Shown here in pieces: positions 9,019-17,693 of a DNA stretch of 64,000 bases (positions are counted from its first letter, which is position 1; every line of letters begins with the position of its first letter). The position numbers and the translations under genes were made by a program. Source of the DNA: an uncultured Pelagibacteraceae bacterium. GTDB lineage: Bacteria > Pseudomonadota > Alphaproteobacteria > Pelagibacterales > Pelagibacteraceae. Under the pieces are notes generated by a model, which saw only the letters and a program-made list of their open reading frames with translations, was not told the DNA's origin and did no database searches. The stretch spans positions 1 to 64,000 of the forward strand of contig CABYCK010000002.1 in NCBI GenBank assembly GCA_902517535.1. The letters are read 5' to 3'.

Positions 9019-10062
9019 ATGTCAGACATCACTCTAGGAATTATAGGCTCCGGTCAGTTAGGATCTTTACTATGTCAAGCTGCCAAAAAACTTAATATAA
9101 AAACAGTTGTTTTTTCTGATGACGAACACGGGCCGGCGCAAAATTATTCGGATCAATTTATATTTGGTAAATATGACGATAAAGATAAGATAAAAGAATT
9201 GATAAACAAAGTAGATGTAGTTACTTATGAATTTGAAAACATTCCTATCGAAATATTAAAAAATATAGATAAAGAAATAAAAGTTCTACCCAAGCCTAAA
9301 ATCAATCAAATAGTTCAAAACAGAAAATTAGAAAAAACATTTGTAAATGATATTGGTATTAAGACAACTGACTGGGCTTTTATAAAATCAGCAGAGGATA
9401 TTAAAAAAAATAAAAAACTTTTACCAGGAATTTTAAAAACAAATACCCTTGGTTATGATGGACATGGTCAATTTGTTTTAGATTCTTTAGATGATGTTAA
9501 AAAGGATTGGTGTTTTACGGCTGACTATATTTTAGAAAAGAAAATAAAATTAAGAAAGGAAATTTCAGTGATTATTTCTAGATTTAGTAACCATGAAATT
9601 TATACATATGAACCCATTGAAAATATTCATAAAGATCAGATTTTAAAACATTCAAAAATACCTGCAGAAATTACTGATGAAATATTTAAAGAAGCGCAAG
9701 ATAAGGCAAAATTAATTGCAGAAAAATTAGATTATATCGGTACCATGTGTGTTGAATATTTTATCGATCAAAATAATACTTTATTAGTGAATGAGATTGC
9801 GCCAAGAGTTCATAATTCTGGGCACCTTACCATTAACGCATTTAATATTAGTCAATTTGAAAATCATGTTAGAGCGGTGTGCGGCTTAAACAATATAATT
9901 GTTCAAAAATTTTTTAATGCAGAGATGACTAATATTTTAGGTAAAGAAATTGTAGAATATAGGTCAAAGTCTTATGGGGATTTTGAATTTTTTTTTGATT
10001 ATAAAAAAAAAAAGATTAAAGATAAAAGAAAAATGGGCCATCTCACCATTTTAAAGAAGTAA
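9019..10062 (+). CDS. purK: N5-carboxyaminoimidazole ribonucleotide synthase
   Basis: 347 aa ATP-grasp enzyme that makes N5-CAIR from AIR, ATP and bicarbonate. The Rossmann-type start IGSGQLGSLLCQAAKKL, the ATP-grasp segment LKTNTLGYDGHGQF, and the late NEIAPRVHNSGHLTINA block are typical of PurK. Length is normal. It is directly downstream of purE and its stop touches that of the convergent dioxygenase gene at 10062/10063. Confidence 0.92.
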   Translation: MSDITLGIIGSGQLGSLLCQAAKKLNIKTVVFSDDEHGPAQNYSDQFIFGKYDDKDKIKELINKVDVVTYEFENIPIEILKNIDKEIKVLPKPKINQIVQNRKLEKTFVNDIGIKTTDWAFIKSAEDIKKNKKLLPGILKTNTLGYDGHGQFVLDSLDDVKKDWCFTADYILEKKIKLRKEISVIISRFSNHEIYTYEPIENIHKDQILKHSKIPAEITDEIFKEAQDKAKLIAEKLDYIGTMCVEYFIDQNNTLLVNEIAPRVHNSGHLTINAFNISQFENHVRAVCGLNNIIVQKFFNAEMTNILGKEIVEYRSKSYGDFEFFFDYKKKKIKDKRKMGHLTILKK

Positions 10063-10875
10063 CTATTTAATAGTAATACGATGCATTACTCTTCTACAGT
10101 TTTTAATTTCACTTGCCATGTGTAATATACTCAAATTGTCCCAAAGACAAATATCTCCTTTTGACCACTCGTAGGAGAAAATAAATTCTTTCTTATTCAC
10201 ATGTTCAACTAAATAATTCATCAAATAATCCGCTTCATCTTCTTTAACATTTTTAATCTTAATTAAATGTCCTGGAGATATGTATAAAGTTTTTTTTCCG
10301 TTTACACTTTTTACAATTGAGTGTTCAGCTTCCAAACTTTTCGAGGACTTAATTCCCATTTCTTTCTCTCTTTCAAGTCTTGTTACAGCGATGGGACCAG
10401 CAGAGGAAAAGATACCTGTAGCATTTTCAATTTTATTCTTTATTTCATCAGGTAATTTTTCATAAGCATTAAATCCAGATGAAAAGATTGTATTTCCTTG
10501 ACCAGATGGAATTTCTATTCCCATCAGCATGGTATATCGAGGCCTGTCACTTGCTAAATAACTAGTGTCTTGATGAAGCCAGCTCGATCCAAAACTTAAA
10601 TTTTTATCTTCGGATTTTCGTTCAATAACATTGATAAAGGGATATTTTTCGTCTAGCCCTTTTAATCTTGGATAAATAACTGGTTGACCTATAGATTTAG
10701 CAAACCCCTGATAAGATGCAGAGTCTAAATTTTGTTTTTTTATAAAAACCACTCCAAATTTATTTAGAGTATTCTTAATTTTTTCAAATTGATTTGGAGT
10801 GAAATCTTTTAAATTTACATTATTAATGTATGCACCTACATTATTTTTACCAGGAGTAATTGAAATACTGTTCAT
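10063..10875 (-). CDS. TauD/TfdA-family Fe(II)/2-oxoglutarate dioxygenase
   Basis: 270 aa. The facial triad is visible as HQDTSY (His-x-Asp) at about residues 100-105 and the distal His in RVMHRITI at the very C-terminus; Arg residues near the end would bind 2-oxoglutarate. The family oxidises taurine, 2,4-D-like ethers, carnitine precursors and others; nothing in the window specifies a substrate. The SRAP gene lies immediately upstream in the same direction (10876), so the two are probably cotranscribed. Confidence 0.82.
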   Translation of the reverse strand: MNSISITPGKNNVGAYINNVNLKDFTPNQFEKIKNTLNKFGVVFIKKQNLDSASYQGFAKSIGQPVIYPRLKGLDEKYPFINVIERKSEDKNLSFGSSWLHQDTSYLASDRPRYTMLMGIEIPSGQGNTIFSSGFNAYEKLPDEIKNKIENATGIFSSAGPIAVTRLEREKEMGIKSSKSLEAEHSIVKSVNGKKTLYISPGHLIKIKNVKEDEADYLMNYLVEHVNKKEFIFSYEWSKGDICLWDNLSILHMASEIKNCRRVMHRITIK

Positions 10876-11502
10876 TTAATTTAAAGATTTTATCAAAACT
10901 GGATCATTGTTGACAGGGTTATTTACATCTTTAGAAATTTCGTGAAATTTAAGAGAAGGTGGTTTAATAGAATTTAATATTTCCGTAGCATCTTTTTTCA
11001 CATTTAAATAATTATTTATTTGACTTTGATTGATGATTAAAGGCTCACGGTGATGAATGGCACTTATTTTTTTTGATGCTTCTCTTGTGATTATACAGAA
11101 TTTATTATTTTGATGTATTGCTGCAAAAAACATTAACTCATCATTATCTTTTGTAAAATAATAAGGAATCTTAGATTTATCTTTTCTTTTCCATTCATAA
11201 TAACCATCTGCGGGAACGATACATCTTGATGTTTGTATTAAATTTTTAAATGTAACTTTTTCCATCAAAGTTTCTTTTCTTGCATTTATCAATGGAGAAA
11301 ATTTATCCATTTTTTTTGACCATTCAGGTACAAGGCCCCACTCACATAACTCAAGTGCTTTACCATTAGTGTAAGATTTAATTATTGGTAACTTTTGTGA
11401 GGGATGGGCATTATAATTTTCTGTATCTTCAACTTTTATGTTAGTTTTAACAAGGTTTGTAGTTTTAGTAACAGGTTTACAGATTTTATAACGACCGCAC
11501 AT
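10876..11502 (-). CDS. SOS-response-associated peptidase (SRAP; YedK/HMCES type)
   Basis: 208 aa. SRAP proteins form a covalent thiazolidine link through Cys2 with abasic sites in single-stranded DNA and so protect them. The sequence begins MCGRY, which exposes Cys2 after Met removal. It also has the INARKET segment (active-site Asn, Arg and Glu region), GYYEW, and HHREPLI carrying the conserved His. Length is standard (E. coli YedK 222 aa). Its start overlaps a small basic reading frame upstream by 17 bases. Confidence 0.9.
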   Translation of the reverse strand: MCGRYKICKPVTKTTNLVKTNIKVEDTENYNAHPSQKLPIIKSYTNGKALELCEWGLVPEWSKKMDKFSPLINARKETLMEKVTFKNLIQTSRCIVPADGYYEWKRKDKSKIPYYFTKDNDELMFFAAIHQNNKFCIITREASKKISAIHHREPLIINQSQINNYLNVKKDATEILNSIKPPSLKFHEISKDVNNPVNNDPVLIKSLN

Positions 11503-11611
11503 TATTCTTTCTTTTTTCTCTTTTAATTTTTCTTTTTGCTTTAAAAGTTAATTTTGCTTTTTTCATTAAACTTGAATCTTTAAAACTCTTACCGCTATAT
11601 CTTTTTGACAT
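11486..11611 (-). CDS. Possible 41-aa basic protein overlapping the SRAP start
   Basis: An ATG at 11611 opens a 41-codon frame ending at the TAA at 11486-11488. It begins MSKRYSGKSFKDSS and continues with a Lys/Arg-rich helix-like tail. It overlaps the start of the SRAP gene by 17 bases, so translation might be coupled. The amino-acid pattern resembles other short basic proteins of AT-rich genomes, but A-rich DNA gives Lys-rich translations by chance, and no family is recognised. It is the only plausible content of the 133-base spacer. Confidence 0.35.
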   Translation of the reverse strand: MSKRYSGKSFKDSSLMKKAKLTFKAKRKIKREKRKNNVRSL

Positions 11612-11635
11612 AACATAATCTTAATAAAAATTTAA

Positions 11636-12085
11636 TTATTTTACAAATTTTTTTATTCTATCAATTACAGAGGTATCTGGCCCCGAATAAGGGATACTAT
11701 AAGAATTGGTTTTAGTTAAAACCTCTACACCTTTTGTAAATATGAAGATAAAAAAAATAATAAAAAAAACAACAAAGATTTTTGCTGGATTATAATTCCC
11801 TGTTTCGAAAACAGATTGTTTTTCTTTATTAGCCTTATGAAAAAATTTAAATGTAATATATACCGCTATAATTAGTCCTATATGTGCCATTACAACTCCG
11901 GCCCAACCCCATATAAAAGTTGTTAAACTGAAAACATACAAGCTAAAAACAGTCGACCATATAAAGGATAGCACAATTAAAATTTGAAGCCGCACTGTTT
12001 TAGGAAGGCTTCTAAGGTCAGATTTAGAGTCGTCAAACATTATGTTTGCACTATCAATCATCCATTCTTTAATTTTATCTATCAT
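11636..12085 (-). CDS. Membrane protein of unknown function, three predicted helices
   Basis: 149 aa. Hydrophobic segments lie at about residues 33-53, 57-80 and 101-119, after a charged N-terminal region that contains an amphipathic start (MIDKIKEWMID). The C-terminus is charged and ends IDRIKKFVK. No known motif is visible. It lies between the flavodoxin-fold reductase gene upstream and the small basic frame downstream, all on the minus strand. Confidence 0.65.
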   Translation of the reverse strand: MIDKIKEWMIDSANIMFDDSKSDLRSLPKTVRLQILIVLSFIWSTVFSLYVFSLTTFIWGWAGVVMAHIGLIIAVYITFKFFHKANKEKQSVFETGNYNPAKIFVVFFIIFFIFIFTKGVEVLTKTNSYSIPYSGPDTSVIDRIKKFVK

Positions 12086-12122
12086 CTCTAAGCAGTATAC
12101 TCATGACAACCAAAGTAAATAG

Positions 12123-12701
12123 TTATAATTGTCTTACTAATTCTCTTATTTTGTTCATATGTTTCAAAAATTTTTCTTCTTTCATTCCTGGTAATACCTC
12201 ATAAAATCTTAAATATTTAATTTTCATTCCACCTAATTTTAATACCCCTGCTTTTATTCTTCTAAAGGGCATATTTTGAAACCATGTTTGAATAGAAAAT
12301 ATATTACCTCCATAAGACATAGACATAATTGCAAGTTTGTTTTTCATTGCCCCTGCTACTGGATATCCCCAATTTCCTACAACTCTTTTAAAAGCAAAAA
12401 ACCATTTTGGAGCAAGAACTAAATCTATCCAATTTTCTAAAATTGCACTTGCTCTTAAGTTATAACAAGGTGATATCATAAACATAACATCACATTGTTC
12501 TAATCTTTTTCTATAATTCAACACTTGTTCATTTGGAGGTGAGCCATCATAAAAATTAAGTGGCTTTTCATCATGAAGATTTATTAAATCTATTTCATGA
12601 CCTATTTTTTTTGCCTCATCTACAAAAGTATTTCTTATTTGTGCGTTAAATGATGACTTTGTGTTATGATGTCCATAAACTACAAAAATTCTTTTAGACA
12701 T
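12123..12701 (-). CDS. Flavodoxin-fold NAD(P)H dehydrogenase (quinone) family protein
   Basis: 192 aa. The family (KefF, MdaB, NQO1-like) binds FMN or FAD and reduces quinones or similar compounds with NAD(P)H. The start FVVYGHHNTKSSFNAQIRN has the phosphate-binding beginning of the fold, and MFMISPCYNLRASAILENW with WIDLVLAPKWFF corresponds to the P-x-Y-W region of the family. A cytoplasmic location is expected. It is preceded immediately by a small two-helix membrane protein gene, with 2 bases between stop and start, so they may act together. Confidence 0.75.
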   Translation of the reverse strand: MSKRIFVVYGHHNTKSSFNAQIRNTFVDEAKKIGHEIDLINLHDEKPLNFYDGSPPNEQVLNYRKRLEQCDVMFMISPCYNLRASAILENWIDLVLAPKWFFAFKRVVGNWGYPVAGAMKNKLAIMSMSYGGNIFSIQTWFQNMPFRRIKAGVLKLGGMKIKYLRFYEVLPGMKEEKFLKHMNKIRELVRQL

Positions 12702-12703
12702 AT

Positions 12704-12859
12704 TTATTTGTCTACATCATTTTTATTTTCTTTCCAGAAAAAAATTCCCCCGCCTATTCCGATAATGATAGCAGAGACAATCCAAACTCCTTGTTGATCA
12801 CTATAAAGGATCAAACCACCAAAAATCACAATGATTACTCCAAGAGTTTTATTATCCAT
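12704..12859 (-). CDS. 51-aa membrane protein of unknown function
   Basis: ATG at 12859, stop at 12704-12706. The protein starts MDNKTLGVIIVIFGGLILY, then has a short polar turn (SDQQG), a second hydrophobic glycine-rich segment and a charged tail ending NKNDVDK. Two membrane helices and both termini on the same side are expected. It is spaced 2 bases from the flavodoxin-fold gene downstream, which supports a real coding sequence. The family is unknown. Confidence 0.6.
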   Translation of the reverse strand: MDNKTLGVIIVIFGGLILYSDQQGVWIVSAIIIGIGGGIFFWKENKNDVDK

Positions 12860-12870
12860 TATTAAATCTA

Positions 12871-12899
12871 TTGATCGAGTCTAAGATATATAATATACT
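12871..12899 (+). promoter_or_regulatory. Predicted sigma-70 promoter for the 63-aa gene
   Basis: TTGATC at 12871-12876, a 17-base spacer, and TATACT at 12894-12899 match the housekeeping promoter form. Transcription would begin near 12906 and leave a leader of about 75 bases before the ATG at 12981. AT-rich DNA yields chance matches, but position and spacing are good. Confidence 0.45.
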
Positions 12900-12910
12900 A
12901 AATTAACCAT

Positions 12911-12942
12911 CCACAGGGAATATGTGGGCTCATCTACATGAG
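12911..12942 (+). promoter_or_regulatory. Two adjacent hairpins in the leader of the 63-aa gene
   Basis: CCACA (12911-12915) pairs with TGTGG (12923-12927), and CTCAT (12929-12933) pairs with ATGAG (12938-12942) across a 4-base loop. They lie between the predicted start of transcription and the strong ribosome-binding site AAGGAGAG. A cis-acting regulatory structure or mRNA stabiliser is possible; no known riboswitch class is recognised. Confidence 0.35.
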
Positions 12943-12980
12943 TTAAAAGTAGGTTGAATAACAAAAAACAAGGAGAGTGT

Positions 12981-13172
12981 ATGAAAAGACACACTAAGTT
13001 GTTAAATGAATTCAGCCGAAGTAAATCTCAGGCTGAACTTCTTAACAAAATGCAAAAGTCTAGAAAAGCAGTAGATATAAACGCTAATGGAAGCGCTGGT
13101 TATATGTTGAAAAGTGGAAATAACAAAGGTCGAATTCTTAAGCATTTAAAAAAATCTTCTGAAAATATTTAA
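12981..13172 (+). CDS. 63-aa basic protein of unknown function
   Basis: The ATG at 12981 follows a strong Shine-Dalgarno sequence (AAGGAGAG, 12970-12977), so it is preferred over the TTG 27 bases upstream. The protein begins MKRHTKLLNEFSRSKSQAEL. Its first half looks helical, then comes a Gly/Asn/Ser-rich centre (NANGSAGYM) and a basic end. No family is recognised. The gene has its own predicted promoter, a structured leader and a terminator hairpin right after the stop, which suggests an independently controlled and perhaps highly expressed product. Confidence 0.7.
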   Translation: MKRHTKLLNEFSRSKSQAELLNKMQKSRKAVDINANGSAGYMLKSGNNKGRILKHLKKSSENI

Positions 13173-13180
13173 CTTAAGTA

Positions 13181-13205
13181 GTGAGGGGTTAATTTTACCC
13201 CTCAC
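13181..13205 (+). terminator. Hairpin terminator after the 63-aa gene
   Basis: GTGAGGGGT (13181-13189) pairs perfectly with ACCCCTCAC (13197-13205) around a 7-base loop, a GC-rich 9-base-pair stem in very AT-rich surroundings, starting 9 bases after the stop codon. The following bases (AATTGTT) are only a weak U-tract, so termination may be partial or the hairpin may protect the 3' end of the transcript. Confidence 0.6.
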
Positions 13206-13234
13206 AATTGTTAAAAATACTTCCCAATAATAAA

Positions 13235-14296
13235 ATGAAACAAAACTTATTAGACTTAAATTATGAAGATCTAAAATTTTTTCTTAGTGAAAAAATTGGA
13301 GTCGAAGAAAAAAAACTAAACATGAGAACACAGCAAATATTTAATGCTGTATATCAAAAAGGATTAAATAATTTTGAAAAATTCACTACTATTCCAATTG
13401 ATTTAAGAAAAAAACTTTTAAATAATATTTCTTTAAATGACTCAAAAATTGTTGAAACCCATGAGTCAACTGATGGAACACTTAAGTTTTTAGTAGAATT
13501 TTTTGATGGTAATAAAGTTGAGTGCGTGTATATACCTGAGAAAACTAGAGGAACAATTTGTGTATCATCTCAGGTAGGTTGTTCTTTGACTTGTCGATTT
13601 TGTCGTTCCGGAACTCAAAAATTAGTAAAGAATTTAAAAGCTTCCGAAATCGTCAGTCAAATTATACTTGTAAAAGATAAACTCAAAGATTGGGGAGATC
13701 AGAAAATAGTTTCAAATATAGTTTTTATGGGACAAGGAGAACCACTACTTAACCAAAACTTAAAAAAAGCTGTTGCAATTTTAAAAGATAAAAATGGTTT
13801 AAATTATGGTAATAAAAAAATTACTGTTTCAACATCTGGAATAGCTTCTAAAATCGCTGAGGCAGCCAATGAAATCGGAACTTATTTAGCGCTTAGCTTA
13901 CACGCACCGAACGATAAATTACGAGAAGAAATTATGCCTATAAATAAAAAATTTAAGATCAAAGATTTAATCAAACAATTAAAATATTATACGTCAGTTG
14001 TCAAAGAACCAATATTTTTAGAATATGTAATGTTAAAAGGAGTAAATGATACAGAAGAATGTGCCAAACAATTAGTAAAACTTATGGCTCAATTTCCCAG
14101 CAAAGTAAATCTAATCGAATTTAACTCATGGCCAGGAGTAAAGTTTGAACCTACGGAAAGAAAAGATATTGAGAAATTTTCAAGGTATATTCAAGATAAA
14201 GGCTATATGTCTTTCATAAGAAGGAGTAGAGGTGACGATGTTTTAGCAGCATGTGGCCAATTAAGAACAACAAGTGTTTTAAAAAAAAATCTATAA
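13235..14296 (+). CDS. rlmN: 23S rRNA (A2503-C2) / tRNA (A37-C2) methyltransferase RlmN
   Basis: Radical-SAM enzyme methylating C2 of A2503 in 23S rRNA and of A37 in some tRNAs. The 4Fe-4S motif CRFCRSG (CxxxCxxC form, with the preceding Cys in GCSLTC), MGQGEPL, and the methyl-carrying Cys near the C-terminus in LAACGQL are present. I choose the ATG at 13235 (353 aa); the TTG at 13208 lies just after the upstream terminator hairpin. It heads the plus-strand group rlmN, FAH, rmuC, sbcB, thioredoxin. Confidence 0.93.
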   Translation: MKQNLLDLNYEDLKFFLSEKIGVEEKKLNMRTQQIFNAVYQKGLNNFEKFTTIPIDLRKKLLNNISLNDSKIVETHESTDGTLKFLVEFFDGNKVECVYIPEKTRGTICVSSQVGCSLTCRFCRSGTQKLVKNLKASEIVSQIILVKDKLKDWGDQKIVSNIVFMGQGEPLLNQNLKKAVAILKDKNGLNYGNKKITVSTSGIASKIAEAANEIGTYLALSLHAPNDKLREEIMPINKKFKIKDLIKQLKYYTSVVKEPIFLEYVMLKGVNDTEECAKQLVKLMAQFPSKVNLIEFNSWPGVKFEPTERKDIEKFSRYIQDKGYMSFIRRSRGDDVLAACGQLRTTSVLKKNL

Positions 14297-14332
14297 AACA
14301 GAATTGTTTTTAGGTATAACAAATGCATAAAT

Positions 14333-15175
14333 ATGAAATTATGTAGAATAGGAGATATAGGCAAAGAAAAACCAGCTATTATAGACAAAGATGGTAGCTA
14401 TAAAGATTTATCTTCAATAATAAAAGATTTCAATTCAAATACGCTAAATTTTGAAACTCTAGAAAAAATAAAAAAGATAGATATTTCTAAATTACCTAGT
14501 TTAGATAAAAATTTAAGAATAGGTGCTTGTGTTTCTAATCCACCAAAATTTTTAGGAATTGGATTAAATTATCGAGATCATGCTGTTGAGCAAAATCTTC
14601 CGATACCTAAAGAGCCAATTATATTTTCAAAATTTACAAATTGTGTTTCTGGACCTAATGACGATATAATTGTTCCAAAAAATTCTCAACATACAGATTG
14701 GGAAGTAGAAATTGGATTCGTAATAGGGAAGAAAGCTTTATATGTAAGTGAAGAAAAAGCTTTAGATCATGTGTTGGGTTTCTTTTTAGTTAACGATGTT
14801 AGTGAAAGAAATTTTCAAAAAAACAAAGGTCTTACTTGGGATAAAGGAAAGGGTTTTGATACCTTCGGACCAATTGGGCCCTATATTCTAACTAAAGATG
14901 AATTGCCAGATTACCAAAATTTAAATATGTTTTTAGACCTTAACGGTAAAAGAATGCAAACTGGAAATACTAAAGAAATGATATTTGACGTAAAGGCTCT
15001 TGTTTCCTATATGAGCCACTGTATGAGTTTACATCCGGGTGATATTTGTTGTACCGGAACACCACCTGGAGTTGGAGAGAACATGAAGCCTCCAGTCTTT
15101 CTTAAAGGTGGAGAACAAATTAAACTCGGCATTGATAAACTAGGCGAACAAAATCATAAAGTAAAAGCTTACTAA
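14333..15175 (+). CDS. Fumarylacetoacetate hydrolase (FAH) family protein
   Basis: 280 aa. A short N-terminal domain is followed by the FAH fold. The motif GLNYRDHAVE, the metal-binding DWEVEIGFVIG acidic residues, LVNDVSERNFQ and the late GTPPGVGENM loop are all visible. The family includes acylpyruvases, 2-keto-3-deoxy sugar acid hydratases and oxaloacetate decarboxylases that cleave or decarboxylate beta-keto acids with Mg2+. The substrate cannot be fixed from the neighbours, which are RNA- and DNA-processing genes. Confidence 0.85.
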   Translation: MKLCRIGDIGKEKPAIIDKDGSYKDLSSIIKDFNSNTLNFETLEKIKKIDISKLPSLDKNLRIGACVSNPPKFLGIGLNYRDHAVEQNLPIPKEPIIFSKFTNCVSGPNDDIIVPKNSQHTDWEVEIGFVIGKKALYVSEEKALDHVLGFFLVNDVSERNFQKNKGLTWDKGKGFDTFGPIGPYILTKDELPDYQNLNMFLDLNGKRMQTGNTKEMIFDVKALVSYMSHCMSLHPGDICCTGTPPGVGENMKPPVFLKGGEQIKLGIDKLGEQNHKVKAY

Positions 15176-15193
15176 TTTGTAGTATAATAATTT

Positions 15194-16228
15194 ATGGATT
15201 CGCTTTTAATTTTTTTTATTTTTTTACTAATCTCTTTAAATGTACTTTTAATATTTCTTATTTATAGAAAGAATAATCAAAATCAAAACGAAAACTCAAA
15301 TCAAGTATTTAAAGATGAATTTAATAATTTGAAAAATACTTTCAGTCAGTCTTTTGGCTCAATGACAAAGGATATTGCAAAAGATATGACCGGAGCATTA
15401 TCAAGAGTGGACGAAAAGGTTGGAGTGTTTAATAGACAAGTAGAAGAACTTAATAAAAGCCAAGAAAATTTCAGCAGGATATTAGCCGGGGTAAAACAAT
15501 ATGGTGTATTAGCTGAATTTTCTCTAGCTTCATTATTAAAAGATTTGTTACCGGCATCGCAATATATTGAAAATGTAAAAACAAAACCGGATGAAACCTC
15601 AAACACTGTTGAATTTGCAATTAAACTACAAGACGTTTTATTGCCAATAGATAGTCATTGGCCAATAGAAAAATTTAAGGCGATAGATGAAGCATTTCAA
15701 AACAAGGATAAAGAGTCATTAGCTAATGCAAGAAAAGAATTAGCATCGGCGTTTAGAAACAAGGCAAAAAATGTTAATTTGAAGTATATCTCACCTCCTA
15801 AAACTACAGATTTTGCAATTGTTTATGCTCCAACCGAAGGATTATTTGCTGAATTATCAAGTTATAGAGATCCAAAAACTAAAGAACTTTTGCTTCAAGA
15901 GCTTCAAACAAAATATAAAATCACTGTTGCAGGCCCTAATACTTTATCAGCTCTTTTACAATCTTTTCAATTAGGATTTCAAACTCTCAAAGTCCAACAA
16001 CATGCAACGCAAATCTATAATGACCTTAGAAATATTAGTTCTAGATTTGAAAAGCACTTTGATGGCATTAAAGATTTAAGAAAAAAATTAGAGCAAGCAA
16101 TAATTTCAACTGATGGCTTTGGAAGAGATGCAAGATCTATTATGAACACACTTGGAAATATTAAGAATCCTGAAGAAACAAAAGAAAATTTAGTAGAAAA
16201 TAAAGAAAAAATTAAAATTCTAAAATAA
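15194..16228 (+). CDS. rmuC: DNA recombination protein RmuC
   Basis: 344 aa. A single N-terminal membrane helix (about residues 3-22) is followed by a predicted coiled coil to about residue 90, then the nuclease-like RmuC core containing LPIDSHWPIEKF and the YAPTEGLFAEL segment. RmuC limits inversions at short inverted repeats in E. coli. It lies 8 bases upstream of sbcB, another recombination-related nuclease gene, and is probably cotranscribed with it. Confidence 0.88.
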   Translation: MDSLLIFFIFLLISLNVLLIFLIYRKNNQNQNENSNQVFKDEFNNLKNTFSQSFGSMTKDIAKDMTGALSRVDEKVGVFNRQVEELNKSQENFSRILAGVKQYGVLAEFSLASLLKDLLPASQYIENVKTKPDETSNTVEFAIKLQDVLLPIDSHWPIEKFKAIDEAFQNKDKESLANARKELASAFRNKAKNVNLKYISPPKTTDFAIVYAPTEGLFAELSSYRDPKTKELLLQELQTKYKITVAGPNTLSALLQSFQLGFQTLKVQQHATQIYNDLRNISSRFEKHFDGIKDLRKKLEQAIISTDGFGRDARSIMNTLGNIKNPEETKENLVENKEKIKILK

Positions 16229-16236
16229 TTTTATTC

Positions 16237-17658
16237 ATGTCAAATTATGTTTTTTATGATTTTGAAACTAGTTCTTCAAATAAATTTTGGGGACAAATTA
16301 TTCAAATTGGTGCAGTTTTAACTAATGACAAACTTGAGGAACTAGATCGATTTGATGCAAGATGTAGGTTAAATCAAGGTGTTATCCCTGAGGCGATGGC
16401 TTTGATTGTGAATAAATCTTCACCAAAATTGTTGAAAAATACAAATCTTTCACATTATAAAATGATTAGACAGTTTATTGAAACACTTAGAAGATGGGGC
16501 AAAGCTACTTACATAGGTTTTAATAGCATTGAATTTGATGAAGAATTTCTGAGGTGCACGTTGTTTCAAACACTAGAGTACCCTTACATTACAAGTACAA
16601 ACGGCAACACAAGAGGAGATATTCTTAATCTAGCTAGAGCTGCAAATCTTTATTATCCTAATACACTTACAAACTCTAAAAATGAAAAAGGTAATGATGT
16701 TTATAAACTCGATCAGATGGCGCCACTAAATGGTATTGAACACGGCGACGCACACAGCGCTATAGGAGATGTGATGGCAACTGTTGGTATTGCAAAATTG
16801 ATATCAGAAAAGGCACCAAATGTTTGGAAGGCAAGCAAGCTTACTATGGATAAAAACCAGTCCTTAGAATTAATAAAAAAAGAATTGTTTTTTTGCACTA
16901 ATGAATATTTTTATGGCAGAAGCAGACCTTATGTCCAAACTTTCGTATGCCAACATCCTCAATTTCAGTGGCCTTTGTGTTTTGATTTAAGACATGATCC
17001 TAAACCTTATTTGGAAATGCCAATATCAGAACTTACAGTCGCAATGAAAAAACAACCTAAATTTATTAGAACAATTAGACATAACAAACATCCAGTTATT
17101 ATGAATCCAGTTTACGGTAATAAATTTGATGAATATAAGACCATTGGAACAACCAATCTTCTAAGTAGAGCTAAGATTATAAAAGATAATAAAGAATTTG
17201 CAGAAAAAATTTTATCTATTAAACGCTTTGAAATCGAAGAAAAAGAACAAACAAAATCTCAAGAAGATATATATAACGAAGAAAGTATTTATACCAAGTT
17301 TACTTCTAACGAGGATAATAGAATAATGCCAGAATTTCATAACGTAGACTGGGGTAAAAAATCTTCAGTTTTATCCAAATTTAAAGATGAAAGACTTAAA
17401 TATTTTGGAAAAAAAATCTTTTACACTGAAAAACCAGAAATATTAAATAAGTCTGAATATGATACAATTCATAAAGATACTGCAAAAAAACTTTTAAGTA
17501 CAAATAACGAGAAATGGAACACCATTCCGCGAACTTATTCAGAAATTGATACTTTAAGAATAAAATTTGAAAGAGAAGGTCAGAAAGAAAAATTAATTAT
17601 TCTTGATGAAATTAACGCATACGTTGAAGAATTAGAAAAAAAATATTCTCTTGCATAG
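16237..17658 (+). CDS. sbcB: Exodeoxyribonuclease I (3'-5', single-strand specific)
   Basis: 473 aa, the size of E. coli ExoI (475). The DEDDh nuclease motifs are visible: YDFETSS (Asp-x-Glu), FNSIEFDEEFL (Asp) and HGDAHSAIGDVMAT (His and Asp). The central and C-terminal regions would form the SH3-like and helical domains that close around single-stranded DNA. It removes 3' single strands in recombination and mismatch repair. The pairing with rmuC suggests a shared repair role. Confidence 0.88.
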   Translation: MSNYVFYDFETSSSNKFWGQIIQIGAVLTNDKLEELDRFDARCRLNQGVIPEAMALIVNKSSPKLLKNTNLSHYKMIRQFIETLRRWGKATYIGFNSIEFDEEFLRCTLFQTLEYPYITSTNGNTRGDILNLARAANLYYPNTLTNSKNEKGNDVYKLDQMAPLNGIEHGDAHSAIGDVMATVGIAKLISEKAPNVWKASKLTMDKNQSLELIKKELFFCTNEYFYGRSRPYVQTFVCQHPQFQWPLCFDLRHDPKPYLEMPISELTVAMKKQPKFIRTIRHNKHPVIMNPVYGNKFDEYKTIGTTNLLSRAKIIKDNKEFAEKILSIKRFEIEEKEQTKSQEDIYNEESIYTKFTSNEDNRIMPEFHNVDWGKKSSVLSKFKDERLKYFGKKIFYTEKPEILNKSEYDTIHKDTAKKLLSTNNEKWNTIPRTYSEIDTLRIKFEREGQKEKLIILDEINAYVEELEKKYSLA

Positions 17659-17693
17659 TTGACTTTATATTAAAAATACTTATTTAAGACATT

